NCBI RefSeq assembly: GCF_026113935.1
Contig: NZ_JAPEUL010000007.1
Span: 186,001 to 250,000 of the forward strand
Source: Marinomonas rhodophyticola
GTDB lineage: Bacteria; Pseudomonadota; Gammaproteobacteria; Pseudomonadales; Marinomonadaceae
Direction of reading: 5' to 3'
Length of the DNA stretch: 64,000 nucleotides
In this document: positions 49,712 to 59,522 of the stretch, in pieces
How the letters are laid out: the number at the start of each line of letters is the position of its first letter
Numbering within the stretch: position 1 is the first letter of the stretch
Position numbers and translations under genes: made by a program
Notes under the pieces: generated by a model
The model's database searches: none
Seen by the model: the letters and a program-made list of their open reading frames with translations, nothing else
What the model was told of the DNA's origin: nothing

Positions 49712-51118
49712 TCATAAATTCTCTTCAGCAAATTCGGCAAGTCGGCTTCTTTCTATACCATTGACGTGCATGATGCTGGCGTATTTAAAGGATTTTGTTT
49801 TCTCCACTAGGTAAGTTAATCCTGAGGTTAGTGGGGTGATGTACTTGTTATCAATTTGTGCCAAATTGCCTAGCACGATAATTTTTGAGTTGCTGCCGAC
49901 TCGCGTCACGATGGATTTGAGTTGGAATTGTGTTAGTCCTTGTGCTTCGTCGATGATGATCAAAGCATTATTAAACGATCGGCCACGCATAAAGTTCAAA
50001 GATTTAAATTGAATGTTGGCTTTTTGTTTTACGTAGTCAATGCTGCTAAAAGAATGTTCGTCAGCACCATGCAAAATTTCTAAGTTATCGTCAAAGGCTG
50101 CCAACCATGGTGCCATTTTTTCTTCTTCTGTGCCTGGTAAGAAACCTATGTCTTCTGCCATGGGGGGCGTGGATCTAGCAACGATAATCTTATTAAAGCG
50201 TTTTTCCTCCATGGTGACTTGTAGTCCATAAGCTAGGGCTAATAGTGTTTTACCTGAGCCAGCAGGTCCTGTCATTACCATAAGATCTGAGTTGTCATGG
50301 CGCAATAAGTAAAATGCCATGGCTTGCTCTAGATTGCGGGGTAGAATGCCCCAGAAGTTTTGATTCATCAGATGCTGTTTATTGATATCGAGTAGGTAGA
50401 CGTGTTCTTGGTCAAGGTTGACCACAAAGCCAATGAAGTCTTCATCGTCAATGACAAACATATTGAAATAGATATTGGGTAGATGGCTTTTATTAATCAC
50501 ATGGACCGTGTGGCGGCCATGAGCTTCTGTTTTAACGCTTTCAATGGTGGACCAAAAACTGCCTGAAAACTGAATATAGCCCTTACTCATTAGATCTAGA
50601 TCGTCAAGAACCTTATCTTTACGATAGTCTTCGACTCGTTCTAGTCCTGAGCCTTTTGCCTTGATGCGCATGTTGATGTCTTTTGTCACAAGGCAAACAG
50701 AGGAGCGAGGGTGTGTTGCTTGTAAGCTTAAGCCAACATTGATGATGCGATTATCATTGGCGTGATCATGGTTGCCATTTAAAAATGGGATATTATCGGT
50801 TAGGGTGATTTGTTGGTCTGGATAGATGGCCAAAGAGCCTTCGACGCGTTTAGATTGCTCCTGATCTGTTTCATTATTGATAATGCGAATGGGGACGCCA
50901 GCTTGTAGGTCTCGAGGGGAGGCATCACCCACTATTTTGTCGATGGTGTTGATAGCTACTCGAGCTTCTCTACTAACGTCTTTGTCTCTCCTATCTTTGA
51001 TAACATCTAATTCTTCTAGGACGGTCATAGGAATGACGACTTTGTGTTCGGCAAAAGCATAAATTGCCAATGGATCGTGCAATAGCACATTCGTGTCGAG
51101 AACGTAGATTTTTTCCAT
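49712..51118 (-). CDS. PIN-PhoH fusion ATPase/ribonuclease (PhoH2 type)
   Basis: A cytoplasmic protein of 468 residues combining an N-terminal PIN ribonuclease domain (about 1-150; acidic residues in YVLDTNVLLHDP, EELDVIKDR and LVTKDINMR) with a C-terminal PhoH helicase-like ATPase (Walker A MTGPAGSGKTLLALAYGLQ; Walker B NALIIIDEAQGLT; RSTPPMAEDIGFLPG). This PhoH2/YlaK arrangement is thought to unwind and cut RNA. Monocistronic between two terminators. Confidence 0.92.
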   Translation of the reverse strand: MEKIYVLDTNVLLHDPLAIYAFAEHKVVIPMTVLEELDVIKDRRDKDVSREARVAINTIDKIVGDASPRDLQAGVPIRIINNETDQEQSKRVEGSLAIYPDQQITLTDNIPFLNGNHDHANDNRIINVGLSLQATHPRSSVCLVTKDINMRIKAKGSGLERVEDYRKDKVLDDLDLMSKGYIQFSGSFWSTIESVKTEAHGRHTVHVINKSHLPNIYFNMFVIDDEDFIGFVVNLDQEHVYLLDINKQHLMNQNFWGILPRNLEQAMAFYLLRHDNSDLMVMTGPAGSGKTLLALAYGLQVTMEEKRFNKIIVARSTPPMAEDIGFLPGTEEEKMAPWLAAFDDNLEILHGADEHSFSSIDYVKQKANIQFKSLNFMRGRSFNNALIIIDEAQGLTQFQLKSIVTRVGSNSKIIVLGNLAQIDNKYITPLTSGLTYLVEKTKSFKYASIMHVNGIERSRLAEFAEENL

Positions 51119-51365
51119 AGAATATTACTCCTGCAATGAACATGAAGCTTGCTTTTGAATAGGGAAGAAACGAACGAAACGCCTAGTGCTTAGATAATAA
51201 TTGAAGAATTGAGTGTTTGGTTTAGTGAAAAGTAACAGGGTGAACCGTAATTTGGTAAGTGTTGTTTGATTGGCAGTTTGATTCACCAAAGAAGGCTGGA
51301 GCATTGTATTGAAATGATGGCGATTATGGTTTTGTGGCAAGTTGAACCTCACTGTCTTTATCCAT

Positions 51366-51379
51366 ACTCTAATTAGAGT
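51366..51379. promoter_or_regulatory. 14-bp perfect palindrome upstream of phoH
   Basis: ACTCTAATTAGAGT is its own reverse complement. On the minus strand it falls between a -35-like CTGTCA and a -10-like TATGGA (spacer 16), so it may be an operator in the phoH promoter. The binding protein is unknown. Confidence 0.4.
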
Positions 51380-51440
51380 GTATGACAGTTTTGTTGCTTA
51401 TGCTTGTTCTAATAGGCTTTTTTAGCAATTTTTAGTTATA

Positions 51441-51472
51441 AAAAAACCGCTGTTTATGGCAGCGGTTTTTTT
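51441..51472. terminator. Terminator after rpoD
   Basis: AAACCGCTG (51444-51452) pairs with CAGCGGTTT (51460-51468), loop of 7, with A and T runs on both sides. It ends the minus-strand rpoD transcript 12 bases after the stop. Confidence 0.92.
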
Positions 51473-51484
51473 GTGCTCGATTTA

Positions 51485-53323
51485 TCAATCGTCTAAGAAG
51501 CTTCTTAGGTGCTCTGAGCGACTAGGGTGGCGTAGTTTACGTAGTGCTTTGGCTTCGATTTGACGGATACGTTCACGCGTCACGTCAAATTGCTTACCGA
51601 CCTCTTCAAGAGTATGGTCTGTATTCATGTCGATACCAAAACGCATGCGCAACACTTTGGCCTCACGTGCTGTTAAACCAGCAAGTACCATAGTGGTTGA
51701 CTCGCGCAAACCTTCTATTGTTGCTATATCAATAGGGGATTCTGCACCATCGTCCTCAATGAAATCACCTAAGTGAGAGTCTTCATCATCACCGATCGGT
51801 GTTTCCATCGAAATCGGTTCTTTAGCGATCTTCAGTACTTTGCGAATTTTGTCTTCTGGCATATCCATGCGAGCTGCCAACTCTTCAGGTGTTGCTTCAC
51901 GTCCCATTTCTTGTAGCATCTGACGAGAGATACGATTTAATTTATTAATCGTTTCGATCATGTGTACAGGAATACGGATAGTGCGAGCTTGGTCAGCAAT
52001 CGAGCGAGTGATTGCTTGACGAATCCACCAAGTTGCATAAGTTGAGAACTTATAGCCACGGCGGTATTCGAATTTATCCACTGCTTTCATTAAGCCGATG
52101 TTGCCTTCTTGAATAAGATCCAAGAATTGTAAACCACGGTTAGTGTATTTTTTCGCAATAGAAATAACCAGACGCAAGTTGGCCTCAACCATTTCTTTTT
52201 TCGCACGGCGAGCACGAGTTTCACCGATTGAAATACGACGGTTAATTTCTTTTAGTTCTGCAATTGTTAAACCTGTTTCTTTAGAAACAGCGCGTAGTTT
52301 ACGCTGACTGCGCATAAACTCAGCTTCGTTCTCTTCCAGTGCAGCAGCGTAATCGGCACCAGAAGCAATTTGTTCTTTCAGCCAATCAGGATTGGTTTCA
52401 TTGCTTGGAAAACGCTTTAAAAATTCGGTTCTTGGCATGCCAGATTTGCGCACACACACTTGCATGATAAGGCGTTCTTGGTCACGGATTTTTTCCATGC
52501 GTGAACGTACGCGATCAATCAGCTCATCAAACATTTTTGGAACAAGCTTAATAGGAGCAAAACTAATGCTTAGCTCTTCTTGCTTATTTTTTACGTCAGG
52601 ATCTTGTCTGTCGCGTGTTTCCAATAGCACTTTTAATTCATTGTAAATACGTGTGATATCATTAAAACGTAACGCTGTTTCTTCAGGATCAGGACCGTTA
52701 TCCGTTTCTTCTTCGCTTGTCTCTGAATCATCATCGTCTTCGTCACTGTCGACAGTATCTTCATCGATTAATGGTTCATCGTTAATAGAGTCTTCGAAAA
52801 TAGGTTCTTCGCCATCGCCATCGATAAAGCCACTAAAAATATCACTTAGACGGCCTTCTTCTTCCTGTACTTTCGCATAGGCGTCAAGCAGTACATCTAC
52901 AGCGCCAGGGAAGTAAGAGATAGCAGCCATCACTTCGCGAGTACCTTCTTCGATACGTTTTGCGATGGCAATCTCACCGGCACGAGTCAATAGTTCGACC
53001 GTACCCATTTCGCGCATATACATACGGACTGGGTCAGTGGTTCTAGTAATATCACCTTCTACTGCGGCCAAAGCGGCAGCGGCTTCTTCCGCGGCGGCTT
53101 CATCGGTCGCATCACCTTCTTCCATGAGAAGGCTATCTTTATCGGGTGCAACTTCGGAAACCGTAATGCCCATGTCGTTGATCATGGCAATGATTTCTTC
53201 TACTTGCTCCGGGTCTGAAAGGTCATCAGGGAGGTGGTCATTAACTTCGGCAAAAGTTAAGTAACCTTGTTCTTTACCCTTGGTGATCAGCTCTTTGAGA
53301 CGTGACTGTTGAGTGTCTGGCAT
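51485..53323 (-). CDS. rpoD: RNA polymerase sigma-70 factor RpoD
   Basis: The primary sigma factor, 612 residues. It has region 1.1 ([26 protein letters not shown]), region 1.2 ([31 protein letters not shown]), a long acidic non-conserved segment ([16 protein letters not shown]), regions 2.1-2.4 ([59 protein letters not shown]), 3 and 4.2 ([31 protein letters not shown]). Last gene of the rpsU-yqeY-dnaG-rpoD macromolecular synthesis cluster. Confidence 0.98.
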   Translation of the reverse strand: MPDTQQSRLKELITKGKEQGYLTFAEVNDHLPDDLSDPEQVEEIIAMINDMGITVSEVAPDKDSLLMEEGDATDEAAAEEAAAALAAVEGDITRTTDPVRMYMREMGTVELLTRAGEIAIAKRIEEGTREVMAAISYFPGAVDVLLDAYAKVQEEEGRLSDIFSGFIDGDGEEPIFEDSINDEPLIDEDTVDSDEDDDDSETSEEETDNGPDPEETALRFNDITRIYNELKVLLETRDRQDPDVKNKQEELSISFAPIKLVPKMFDELIDRVRSRMEKIRDQERLIMQVCVRKSGMPRTEFLKRFPSNETNPDWLKEQIASGADYAAALEENEAEFMRSQRKLRAVSKETGLTIAELKEINRRISIGETRARRAKKEMVEANLRLVISIAKKYTNRGLQFLDLIQEGNIGLMKAVDKFEYRRGYKFSTYATWWIRQAITRSIADQARTIRIPVHMIETINKLNRISRQMLQEMGREATPEELAARMDMPEDKIRKVLKIAKEPISMETPIGDDEDSHLGDFIEDDGAESPIDIATIEGLRESTTMVLAGLTAREAKVLRMRFGIDMNTDHTLEEVGKQFDVTRERIRQIEAKALRKLRHPSRSEHLRSFLDD

Positions 53324-53438
53324 TCGACAACCTATCGTTAGAAATTCATTTGGGAGTTTAGCAAGCCGCGGATTATAACAAAATCAATCGCTTTTATCCA
53401 CCGAATCCTTTCTTTTGTGAGTGAAAATTAAGCAACAT

Positions 53439-55441
53439 TTATGACTTTTTTTGTCTAATCAAATCCATTAAATTTCGTAATTCCTGCTTACTGCTACTGT
53501 CCTTTATGGATTCGTTTCCTTTGCTTTTCAACCGTGCAATGCTGCTATTTAATCCAAGATTTTTCTCTAATGTCACAACCATATCGAGTACTTCTTGCTG
53601 TGCATTGGTTATTTTTAGCTTTGTTATCGCATCTTTGTGGTTTAATAATGCGTAAATGGATGATATTGCGAATTTATCTGTTAAATCTCCCAATAGGTGT
53701 CCTGTGTTTTTGTGAGGATGTTTTGTGAAATATCTCCATATTTTGCAGAAAACTTGTAGCTCATCATTGGCTTGATTTATCACGGGGTCAGGCAAGTCGA
53801 TCTCTTTTGCTATGTGAGGATGCAGTAGGAGGCATAGAGAGGCCTGTTTTATCCGACTTAGGCTAGGTGCAGCTGGGGGAAGTGCTGGCTCGTCATTGTA
53901 AAACTTCCCTTTAGAAAAAGGTTTTTTCCCAAAAGGTTTTTTAAATGAACCTTGTGTTGTTGGTTGGTTTTTTGGTGTTGTGTAATCGGGCTGATGAAAA
54001 TCATCATAGTGGTTGTGCGACGGTTCGTAATCGTAGTGGCTTAAGTCTGGTGTGTCGCCATTATAATGGTGTGTTTGTTGTGTATGGTCTGGGTGGGGCT
54101 GAGATTGCTCTTCCGTTGGGGTGAACTGGCGTCGAGATTTAAAAACGGTATTGCCCAGTGTTTCGCTGTCGATACCAGATTGATCGCTCAATTGGCGAAT
54201 TAATACTGAGCGAAAGGTGAGGCTCTTTAGGGATTTGCTTAATCATTTCCATGGCGTTGCGAGCGAATTGTGCTTCGCCTTCTTCATCGCCTAAGGTTAC
54301 CTGGTTTCTGGCGTGATCAAACAGTACATGTGATAACGAAGACGCATCTTCTAGGCGACGATTAAAGGCGTCTTTGCCTTCTTTTCTGATCAGTGAGTCT
54401 GGGTCTTCACCCTCAGGTAAAAATAAAAAGCGTACTTGTTTTTCATCTTGCATAACCGGTAAGGAGGCTTCTAAGCCTCGAATGGCAGCCGCGCGGCCAG
54501 CTTTGTCGCCATCAAAGCAAAGTACTATCTTGCTAACCAGTTTAAAGAGTTTGCGTATGTGCTGACTATTGACGGATGTTCCTAGCGTAGCAACGGCGTT
54601 GGTAATGCCGTGTTGCGCCAACACTATGACATCCATGTAGCCTTCAACCACAAGAATTTGGTCGAGTACGGGGGTGTTCTGCTTCGCCTCAAATAGTCCG
54701 TAGAGCCTCTTGGCTTTTTTGAAAAACAGGGGTCTCTGGCGAGTTGAGATATTTGGGTTTTTCATCGCCAAATGCTCGTCCGCCAAAGGCAATCACACGG
54801 CCTCGTGAATCGCGAATGGGAAAAATGATCCGGTCGCGAAAGCGATCATAGTAGTGGCCCGGTTGGTCTTTTTTCTCAATCAGCATGCCGCCTAATAAAA
54901 GCTGTTCTTGGCTCTCTGCGCGGGTACCTACTTTCTTAAGAAGATTGTCCCATCCGGCAGGTGCGTAGCCCAAGCCAAATACTTTAGCGATTTGACCAGA
55001 TAGTCCACGCTCTTTCGACAAGTAGTCTGTGGCTTTTTTCTTGTCAGGGTGTTGAGTGAGTTGTTGCTGATAAAACTGCGAGCTTTCGGATAGGCGTTTA
55101 AGTAATTCTGCGTTTTGTTCGTATCTGTCTGGTGCACCTTGTTCTCTTGGCACTTCCATGCCCGCGTCTTTTGCCAGTACTTCAATGGCATCGACAAAGT
55201 CTAAATGGTCATGTTCCATGACAAAGGAAATAGCATTACCACCTGCGCCGCAACCAAAACAATAATAGAACTGTTTGTTTGGATTGAGACTAAAGGAAGG
55301 GCTTTTTTCGTTATGAAATGGGCACAGTGCACTGTAATTTTGTCCGGTTTTTTTTAGGCTAATGCGAGACGCAACCACATCGGTCAGGTCGGTTCGAGCC
55401 AAAAGCTCGTCAATAAACTGATCAGGGATACGTCCCGCCAT
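53439..55441 (-). CDS. dnaG: DNA primase, two frameshifts
   Basis: Makes RNA primers for replication; essential. The N-terminal part has the CHC2 zinc finger (CPFHNEKSPSF, YYCFGCGAGGNAISF) and the RNAP-like core start (GRVIAFGGRAFGDEKPKYLNSPETPVF). The Toprim part (VVEGYMDVIVLAQHGI, CFDGDKAGRAAA, EGEDPDSLIRKEG) and the C-terminal helicase-binding part follow in other frames. The first break is an extra A/T in the run at 54715-54720 (within VFQK-AKRLYGLFEAKQN); the second is one extra base near 54214-54222 (before FRSVLIRQLSDQSGID). Rejoined length is about 667 residues. The linker before the C-terminal domain is unusually His/Tyr/Pro-rich. Starts 4 bases after yqeY. Confidence 0.93.
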
Positions 55442-55445
55442 TATG

Positions 55446-55892
55446 TTAGCCTAATTGTGCTTTAACTTGTTTGCTGATTTGTGCCATATCGGCACGACCT
55501 TGAACTTGTGGTTTTACAATGGCCATAACTGCGCCCATTTGTTGCATGGAAGTTGCGCCCGTTTCTGCAATGGCTGCTTTTACAATCTCACCGACTTCAT
55601 CGTCGGTCAATGGTGTTGGTAAAAACTCGCTAATGATGGCCATTTCTTCTTGTTCAATCGCAGCAAGGTCTTCGCGACCGCCGTCGATAAACTGTTGGTT
55701 TGAGTCTTTGCGTTGCTTGTTCATTTTGTCAAGAACGGCTAATACACGAGCATCATCTAGTTCAATGCGTTCATCTACTTCGATCTTTTTGCATTCGGAT
55801 AGGATGGTGCGAATGACAGTGACACGTTGCTTTTCTTTGGCGCGCATCGCCTCTTTTAATGTGTCTGAAATGTGTTTTTTTAGGTCTGACAT
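55446..55892 (-). CDS. yqeY: GatB/YqeY domain protein
   Basis: A small helical protein of 148 residues related to the tail domain of the amidotransferase GatB. It starts LKKHISDTLKEAMRAKEKQRVTVIRTILSECKKIEVDE, the YqeY pattern, and ends with the GatB-like MGAVMAIVKPQVQGRADMAQISKQVKAQL. It lies between rpsU and dnaG, its usual place in gammaproteobacteria. The molecular role is not established. Confidence 0.93.
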   Translation of the reverse strand: MSDLKKHISDTLKEAMRAKEKQRVTVIRTILSECKKIEVDERIELDDARVLAVLDKMNKQRKDSNQQFIDGGREDLAAIEQEEMAIISEFLPTPLTDDEVGEIVKAAIAETGATSMQQMGAVMAIVKPQVQGRADMAQISKQVKAQLG

Positions 55893-55940
55893 GGGATCCT
55901 CTTACTTTCGGTAGATTGCTGTCGAGTAGGCTGATAGGCA

Positions 55941-55976
55941 AAAAAAACGGCTAGTTGGTTAACTAGCCGTTTTTTA
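55941..55976 (-). terminator. Terminator between rpsU and yqeY
   Basis: ACGGCTAGTT (55947-55956) pairs with AACTAGCCGT (55961-55970), loop GGTT, flanked by A and T runs. On the minus strand it follows rpsU and would lower readthrough into yqeY-dnaG-rpoD, as the known rpsU-dnaG terminator does in E. coli. Confidence 0.88.
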
Positions 55977-56044
55977 TAAGCCTAAAAGTTAGAAACGTCT
56001 AGGCAAACATTTGTTTATAGCAAATTGCCAAACGGCAGATTGGC

Positions 56045-56260
56045 CTAGTACAAACGTTGGAATTTCTTTTGCTCACGAGAAACTTTCTTCGCGTGGCGTT
56101 TTACAGCGGCAGCTGCAGCGCGTTTACGAAGCGTTGTTGGTTTTTCGTAGCATTCACGACGACGAACTTCAGCCAAAACGCCTGCTTTTTCACAAGAGCG
56201 TTTGAAGCGACGTAGAGCGATGTCAAATGGTTCGTTATCTTTTACTTTTACTGCTGGCAT
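56045..56260 (-). CDS. rpsU: 30S ribosomal protein S21
   Basis: Small basic protein of 71 residues, [27 protein letters not shown], with a Lys/Arg-rich tail ([28 protein letters not shown]). S21 helps 30S initiation. First gene of the macromolecular synthesis cluster, behind a good sigma-70 promoter at 56317-56344 (minus strand). Confidence 0.97.
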
Positions 56261-56681
56261 GTTATTACCTTTAATAATATTTTTTTAAAGTTTAAGTATT
56301 CACAAAAACGGCGTGAATCATACCCGTATTTAATGGGCTTTCAAAGCGCGCTTTTGTTGAACAGAGTGTGGTCATAAATAGACCGATTTTTCTAGGCTTA
56401 GTAAAAGCCTAACCCTGAACAGACTATGATCGCGTCTGTAATGGTATTCATTCTTTTAGAGGGTGCTTGGTTCGCCATTTGCTTACATTTGAAGCTATGT
56501 GCCAAGCTAGAAAAATCACCTGCCTTTTATTTTAAACATTTAAAACGCGCGCATTATAATGCTTTTGCCTAGCTGTGTCTAATTTTCATTTGAGGGATCT
56601 GTAAAGGAAGTTGCTCTTTGCTCTGCAATGGAACGGGTAGATAAGGTACAATGTGCTTAATTTATTGATGAGATTGCTCTA
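56261..56681. other. Divergent intergenic region between rpsU and tsaD
   Basis: A 421-base gap without a supported gene. It contains the rpsU promoter (minus) and a TATAAT at 56555-56560 that may serve tsaD (plus), with a weak TTAAAC 17 bases before it. The -10 sits within CATTATAATG, itself a palindrome, so it could be read on either strand. Confidence 0.5.
56317..56344 (-). promoter_or_regulatory. Sigma-70 promoter of rpsU
   Basis: On the minus strand TTGAAA (56344-56339) and TATGAT (56322-56317) are spaced 16 bases, about 60 bases before the rpsU start. Confidence 0.6.
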
Positions 56682-57719
56682 ATGAAAGTATTGGGATTAG
56701 AAACCTCTTGCGATGAGACGGGAATCGCCATTTACGATACCGAAAATGGGTTGTTGGCTCACAAGATTTATTCTCAAATCGCACAGCATGCAGAGTATGG
56801 CGGTGTGGTACCTGAGTTGGCTTCCCGTGATCATGTCCGTAAAACATTGCCGCTTATCGATGAGGTATTACACGCTGCGGGAATAAAAAAATCGGAACTG
56901 GATGCGATTGCTTATACCAGTGGTCCTGGCTTGGTTGGTGCTTTGATGGCTGGCGCGACGATTGGTCATTCTTTGGCGTATGCGCTAGGGATTCCAGCTT
57001 TGGGAGTGCATCATATGGAAGGGCACCTTTTAGCACCAATGCTAGAAGAGTCGCAACCTGAGATGCCTTTTATTGCTTTGCTCGTTTCGGGTGGCCACAC
57101 TCAGTTGGTGCGTGTTGATGCGATCGGTGAATACCGTCTGTTAGGTCAATCTCTTGATGATGCGGCAGGAGAGGCTTTTGATAAAGCCGCTAAGATGATT
57201 GGCCTACCTTATCCAGGAGGGCCATACATTGCGGCGTTAGCGAAACGTGGTAATGCGGAATCTGGGTTGATATTCCCGCGCCCGATGACAGATCGTCCTG
57301 GTTTGGATTTCAGTTTCAGTGGTTTGAAAACGGCGTTTTTAACGGCGGTGCATGATGCATTAGATCATGATCGCTGTGATGAGCAGTTCAAAGCGGATGC
57401 TGCTTTGGCGTTTGAAACCGCTGTAGTCGATACCTTGGTCATAAAGTGTCGTCGAGCGCTGGAAGCAGAAGGTTTGAAACGATTGATTATCGCCGGTGGC
57501 GTGAGCGCGAATCAGAGATTACGTGAGCAGCTTGAAAGCCAACTGAAAAAAATCAAAGCCAGTGTGTTTTATGCCAGGCCAGAATTTTGTACCGATAATG
57601 GTGCCATGATCGCTTATGCTGGTGCTCAGCGTTTGGTCAATGGTCAATCTTCTGCGCTTAGTTTGTCGATACGCGCCCGTTGGCCTTTATCAGAATTGTC
57701 GCCTCTAAAGGAGTCTTAA
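56682..57719 (+). CDS. tsaD: tRNA N6-threonylcarbamoyladenosine synthase subunit TsaD
   Basis: Catalytic subunit of the t6A37 tRNA modification complex, 345 residues. Metal-binding [10 protein letters not shown], the N-terminal [16 protein letters not shown], the ATP-site [32 protein letters not shown] and the C-terminal [11 protein letters not shown] and [13 protein letters not shown] are all present. It is divergent from rpsU, as in E. coli. folB overlaps closely: its GTG starts 2 bases after the stop. Confidence 0.97.
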   Translation: MKVLGLETSCDETGIAIYDTENGLLAHKIYSQIAQHAEYGGVVPELASRDHVRKTLPLIDEVLHAAGIKKSELDAIAYTSGPGLVGALMAGATIGHSLAYALGIPALGVHHMEGHLLAPMLEESQPEMPFIALLVSGGHTQLVRVDAIGEYRLLGQSLDDAAGEAFDKAAKMIGLPYPGGPYIAALAKRGNAESGLIFPRPMTDRPGLDFSFSGLKTAFLTAVHDALDHDRCDEQFKADAALAFETAVVDTLVIKCRRALEAEGLKRLIIAGGVSANQRLREQLESQLKKIKASVFYARPEFCTDNGAMIAYAGAQRLVNGQSSALSLSIRARWPLSELSPLKES

Positions 57720-57720
57720 T

Positions 57721-58086
57721 GTGACCGACCTAGTGTTTATTGAGGGTTTAAAAACGCAAGCTGTGATCGGTGTGTACGATTGGGAAAAAAAGATCCAGCA
57801 AGATTTGGTGTTTGACTTGGAAATGGAGCACGACAATCGTGTTCCGGCAGAGACGGATGATCTTGCGAAGACACTGGATTACGAGGCAATCTCCAATTAT
57901 ATTTTAGCGTTTTGTGCCGAACGTCAATTTGAGTTAATTGAAACCTTGGCCGAGCACTTGGTTTCTGAATTGATCGGACAGTTTAAATTAAACGCTATCA
58001 CGCTAACATTACGAAAGCCTGGAGCGGTGTCAGCAGCTCAAGCCGTAGGTGTGAAAATTCACAGAAAGTCTACGGTCACTTATTGA
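57721..58086 (+). CDS. folB: Dihydroneopterin aldolase
   Basis: A folate-synthesis enzyme of 121 residues cleaving dihydroneopterin. It starts TDLVFIEGLKTQAVIGVYDWEKKIQQDLVFDLEM and has LDYEAISNYI, LIETLAEHLVSELI and the C-terminal LTLRKPGAVSAAQAVGVKIHR. GTG 57721 is used; the ATG just before it is followed by a stop. Translationally coupled to tsaD by position. Confidence 0.95.
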   Translation: MTDLVFIEGLKTQAVIGVYDWEKKIQQDLVFDLEMEHDNRVPAETDDLAKTLDYEAISNYILAFCAERQFELIETLAEHLVSELIGQFKLNAITLTLRKPGAVSAAQAVGVKIHRKSTVTY

Positions 58087-58097
58087 GACGTTATGTG

Positions 58098-59195
58098 TTA
58101 ATTGATTAAAGGGGATAGGGTTTTGTCGAGAGCCTCTGTACGGGCTTTTTTCAACGCTTGACCCAGCTCTGCGCCATTTAAGCCTTGTTTGATGAATGGG
58201 GCGGCATTGATGGTCGCTATGGTATTTCGCAATGATTGCCAGTCATGAATGTCGCTGTTCGTCAAATGGCTCAGAACCTCAATCAGTAAAACATAAGGTT
58301 GGGGTTTTTTTATGGCATTAACGCAAACTAACCAGTTTTCCCATGCGATGGAATCCATAGGTATGCGTTGATTTTCTATGAATGAGCGTGTTTGCTCTGC
58401 CAGTATTTTGAATTGATTTGGGCTGCGGATGCGCTCATGTAATTGGGTGAGATTTGCAAGTGGCGTGTTTTTGCATAACATTGCCCAGCGCTGGGCGGGT
58501 GTTATGTCCTTTTGGCTTAGGCCCTCGGTAAGGTTCAGGTCTTCCTCCCATACTAACTCAGGAAAAAGCTTATCTAGAGCGTTTACTTCCTTTAATACCG
58601 AGAAAAAAATATTGGCATGGTGGGTATTAAGGGCTTTTTCTAGTTCTTTCCATACCCGTTCTGCACTTAAACTAGCCAGCTCTCCCGAGGCGCTAATGGT
58701 TTGCATTAACAAGATAGTTTCGGGGGCAATAGTAAAGCCAAAGTGATGGAAACGTGCGGCAAAGCGAGCAACTCGCAATACTCGAAGCGGGTCTTCAACA
58801 AAAGCATCTGAAACGTGACGTAATACGCGATCTTGTAAATCCTGTTGCCCGTGAAAGGGATCAATTAAGGCGCCATCCTTATCTTGTGCTATGGCATTGA
58901 TGGTAAGATCTCTGCGCTCTAAATCTTCTTCGAGGCTGATATCAGGAGAAAAATCACAAATAAAACCTGTATAGCCTTGCCCTTGTTTTCTTTCTTTGCG
59001 AGCAAGGGCGTATTCCTCTTTACTTTTTGGGTGCAAGAAAACAGGGAATTGTTTGCCTACTTGTTGATAGCCTTGTTGCTCAAGTTGCTCTGGGGTGGCG
59101 CCCGTGACAACCCAGTCATGATCTATAACTGGCAGTGCTAAAAGTGCGTCTCTAACAGCACCGCCAACGAGATAGACTTGATACTTGGCTGTCAT
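58098..59195 (-). CDS. cca: CCA tRNA nucleotidyltransferase (no HD domain)
   Basis: Adds or repairs the 3' CCA of tRNAs; class II nucleotidyltransferase of 365 residues. The head has [12 protein letters not shown] and the metal site [10 protein letters not shown], then [30 protein letters not shown] and the specificity helix [17 protein letters not shown]. coli Cca is about 412 residues with a C-terminal HD phosphohydrolase; here the C-terminus is shorter and no HD motif is seen. It ends 11 bases from folB (convergent). Confidence 0.94.
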   Translation of the reverse strand: MTAKYQVYLVGGAVRDALLALPVIDHDWVVTGATPEQLEQQGYQQVGKQFPVFLHPKSKEEYALARKERKQGQGYTGFICDFSPDISLEEDLERRDLTINAIAQDKDGALIDPFHGQQDLQDRVLRHVSDAFVEDPLRVLRVARFAARFHHFGFTIAPETILLMQTISASGELASLSAERVWKELEKALNTHHANIFFSVLKEVNALDKLFPELVWEEDLNLTEGLSQKDITPAQRWAMLCKNTPLANLTQLHERIRSPNQFKILAEQTRSFIENQRIPMDSIAWENWLVCVNAIKKPQPYVLLIEVLSHLTNSDIHDWQSLRNTIATINAAPFIKQGLNGAELGQALKKARTEALDKTLSPLIN

Positions 59196-59201
59196 GGTTA
59201 G

Positions 59202-59522
59202 TTAGCTACCTGTTTCGCATTGTTCTGGGAACATGGCGCTCCATTGACTAAAACCACCATTTAGTGAATAGACTTCCTTGAAGCCTTGTGATGCTAGGTA
59301 TTCTGCAGCGCCTTTACTACTATTGCCGTGGTAGCAGCAGACAATGACAGGTTGATCTTTTGCGGCACGATCAATAAAGTCTTGAACATTATCATTGGTT
59401 AAACTGATTGCGTTTGTTATGTGACTGTTATGGAAACTGGTCAGATCGCGAATATCAACAATAGTGGCATTGTTTTCCATAATTGGCAGTGCATCTGAAA
59501 TATCAATACAATGAAAAGTCAT
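59202..59522 (-). CDS. glpE: Thiosulfate sulfurtransferase GlpE (rhodanese)
   Basis: A single-domain rhodanese of 106 residues that moves sulfur from thiosulfate to an acceptor. It has IVDIRDLTSFHNSHITNAISL and the active-site loop VCCYHGNSSKGAAEYL, where the second Cys is the expected nucleophile. Its start overlaps the apaH stop by 4 bases, so the genes are coupled. Confidence 0.92.
   Translation of the reverse strand: MTFHCIDISDALPIMENNATIVDIRDLTSFHNSHITNAISLTNDNVQDFIDRAAKDQPVIVCCYHGNSSKGAAEYLASQGFKEVYSLNGGFSQWSAMFPEQCETGS

Larger units (their letters stand above)
51119..51484. other. Intergenic region between phoH and rpoD
   Basis: A 366-base gap without a supported gene; a short open frame on the minus strand (51125-51352) has no ribosome site or recognisable product. 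It holds the 14-bp palindrome at 51366-51379 and the rpoD terminator at 51441-51472. The phoH promoter must lie here on the minus strand. Confidence 0.6.

Noticed and set aside
51125-51352. Short open frame of 75 residues between phoH and rpoD
   Set aside because: No ribosome site, no recognisable domain, basic low-complexity product, and it covers the presumed phoH promoter region.
54689-54792. Programmed ribosomal frameshift in dnaG at an A-rich heptamer, as in dnaX
   Set aside because: The run does resemble A AAA AAG, but codon boundaries are CAA-AAA-AGC and restoring the primase requires a +1 shift, not -1. The conserved protein is regained simply by removing one A from the run. Error is simpler.
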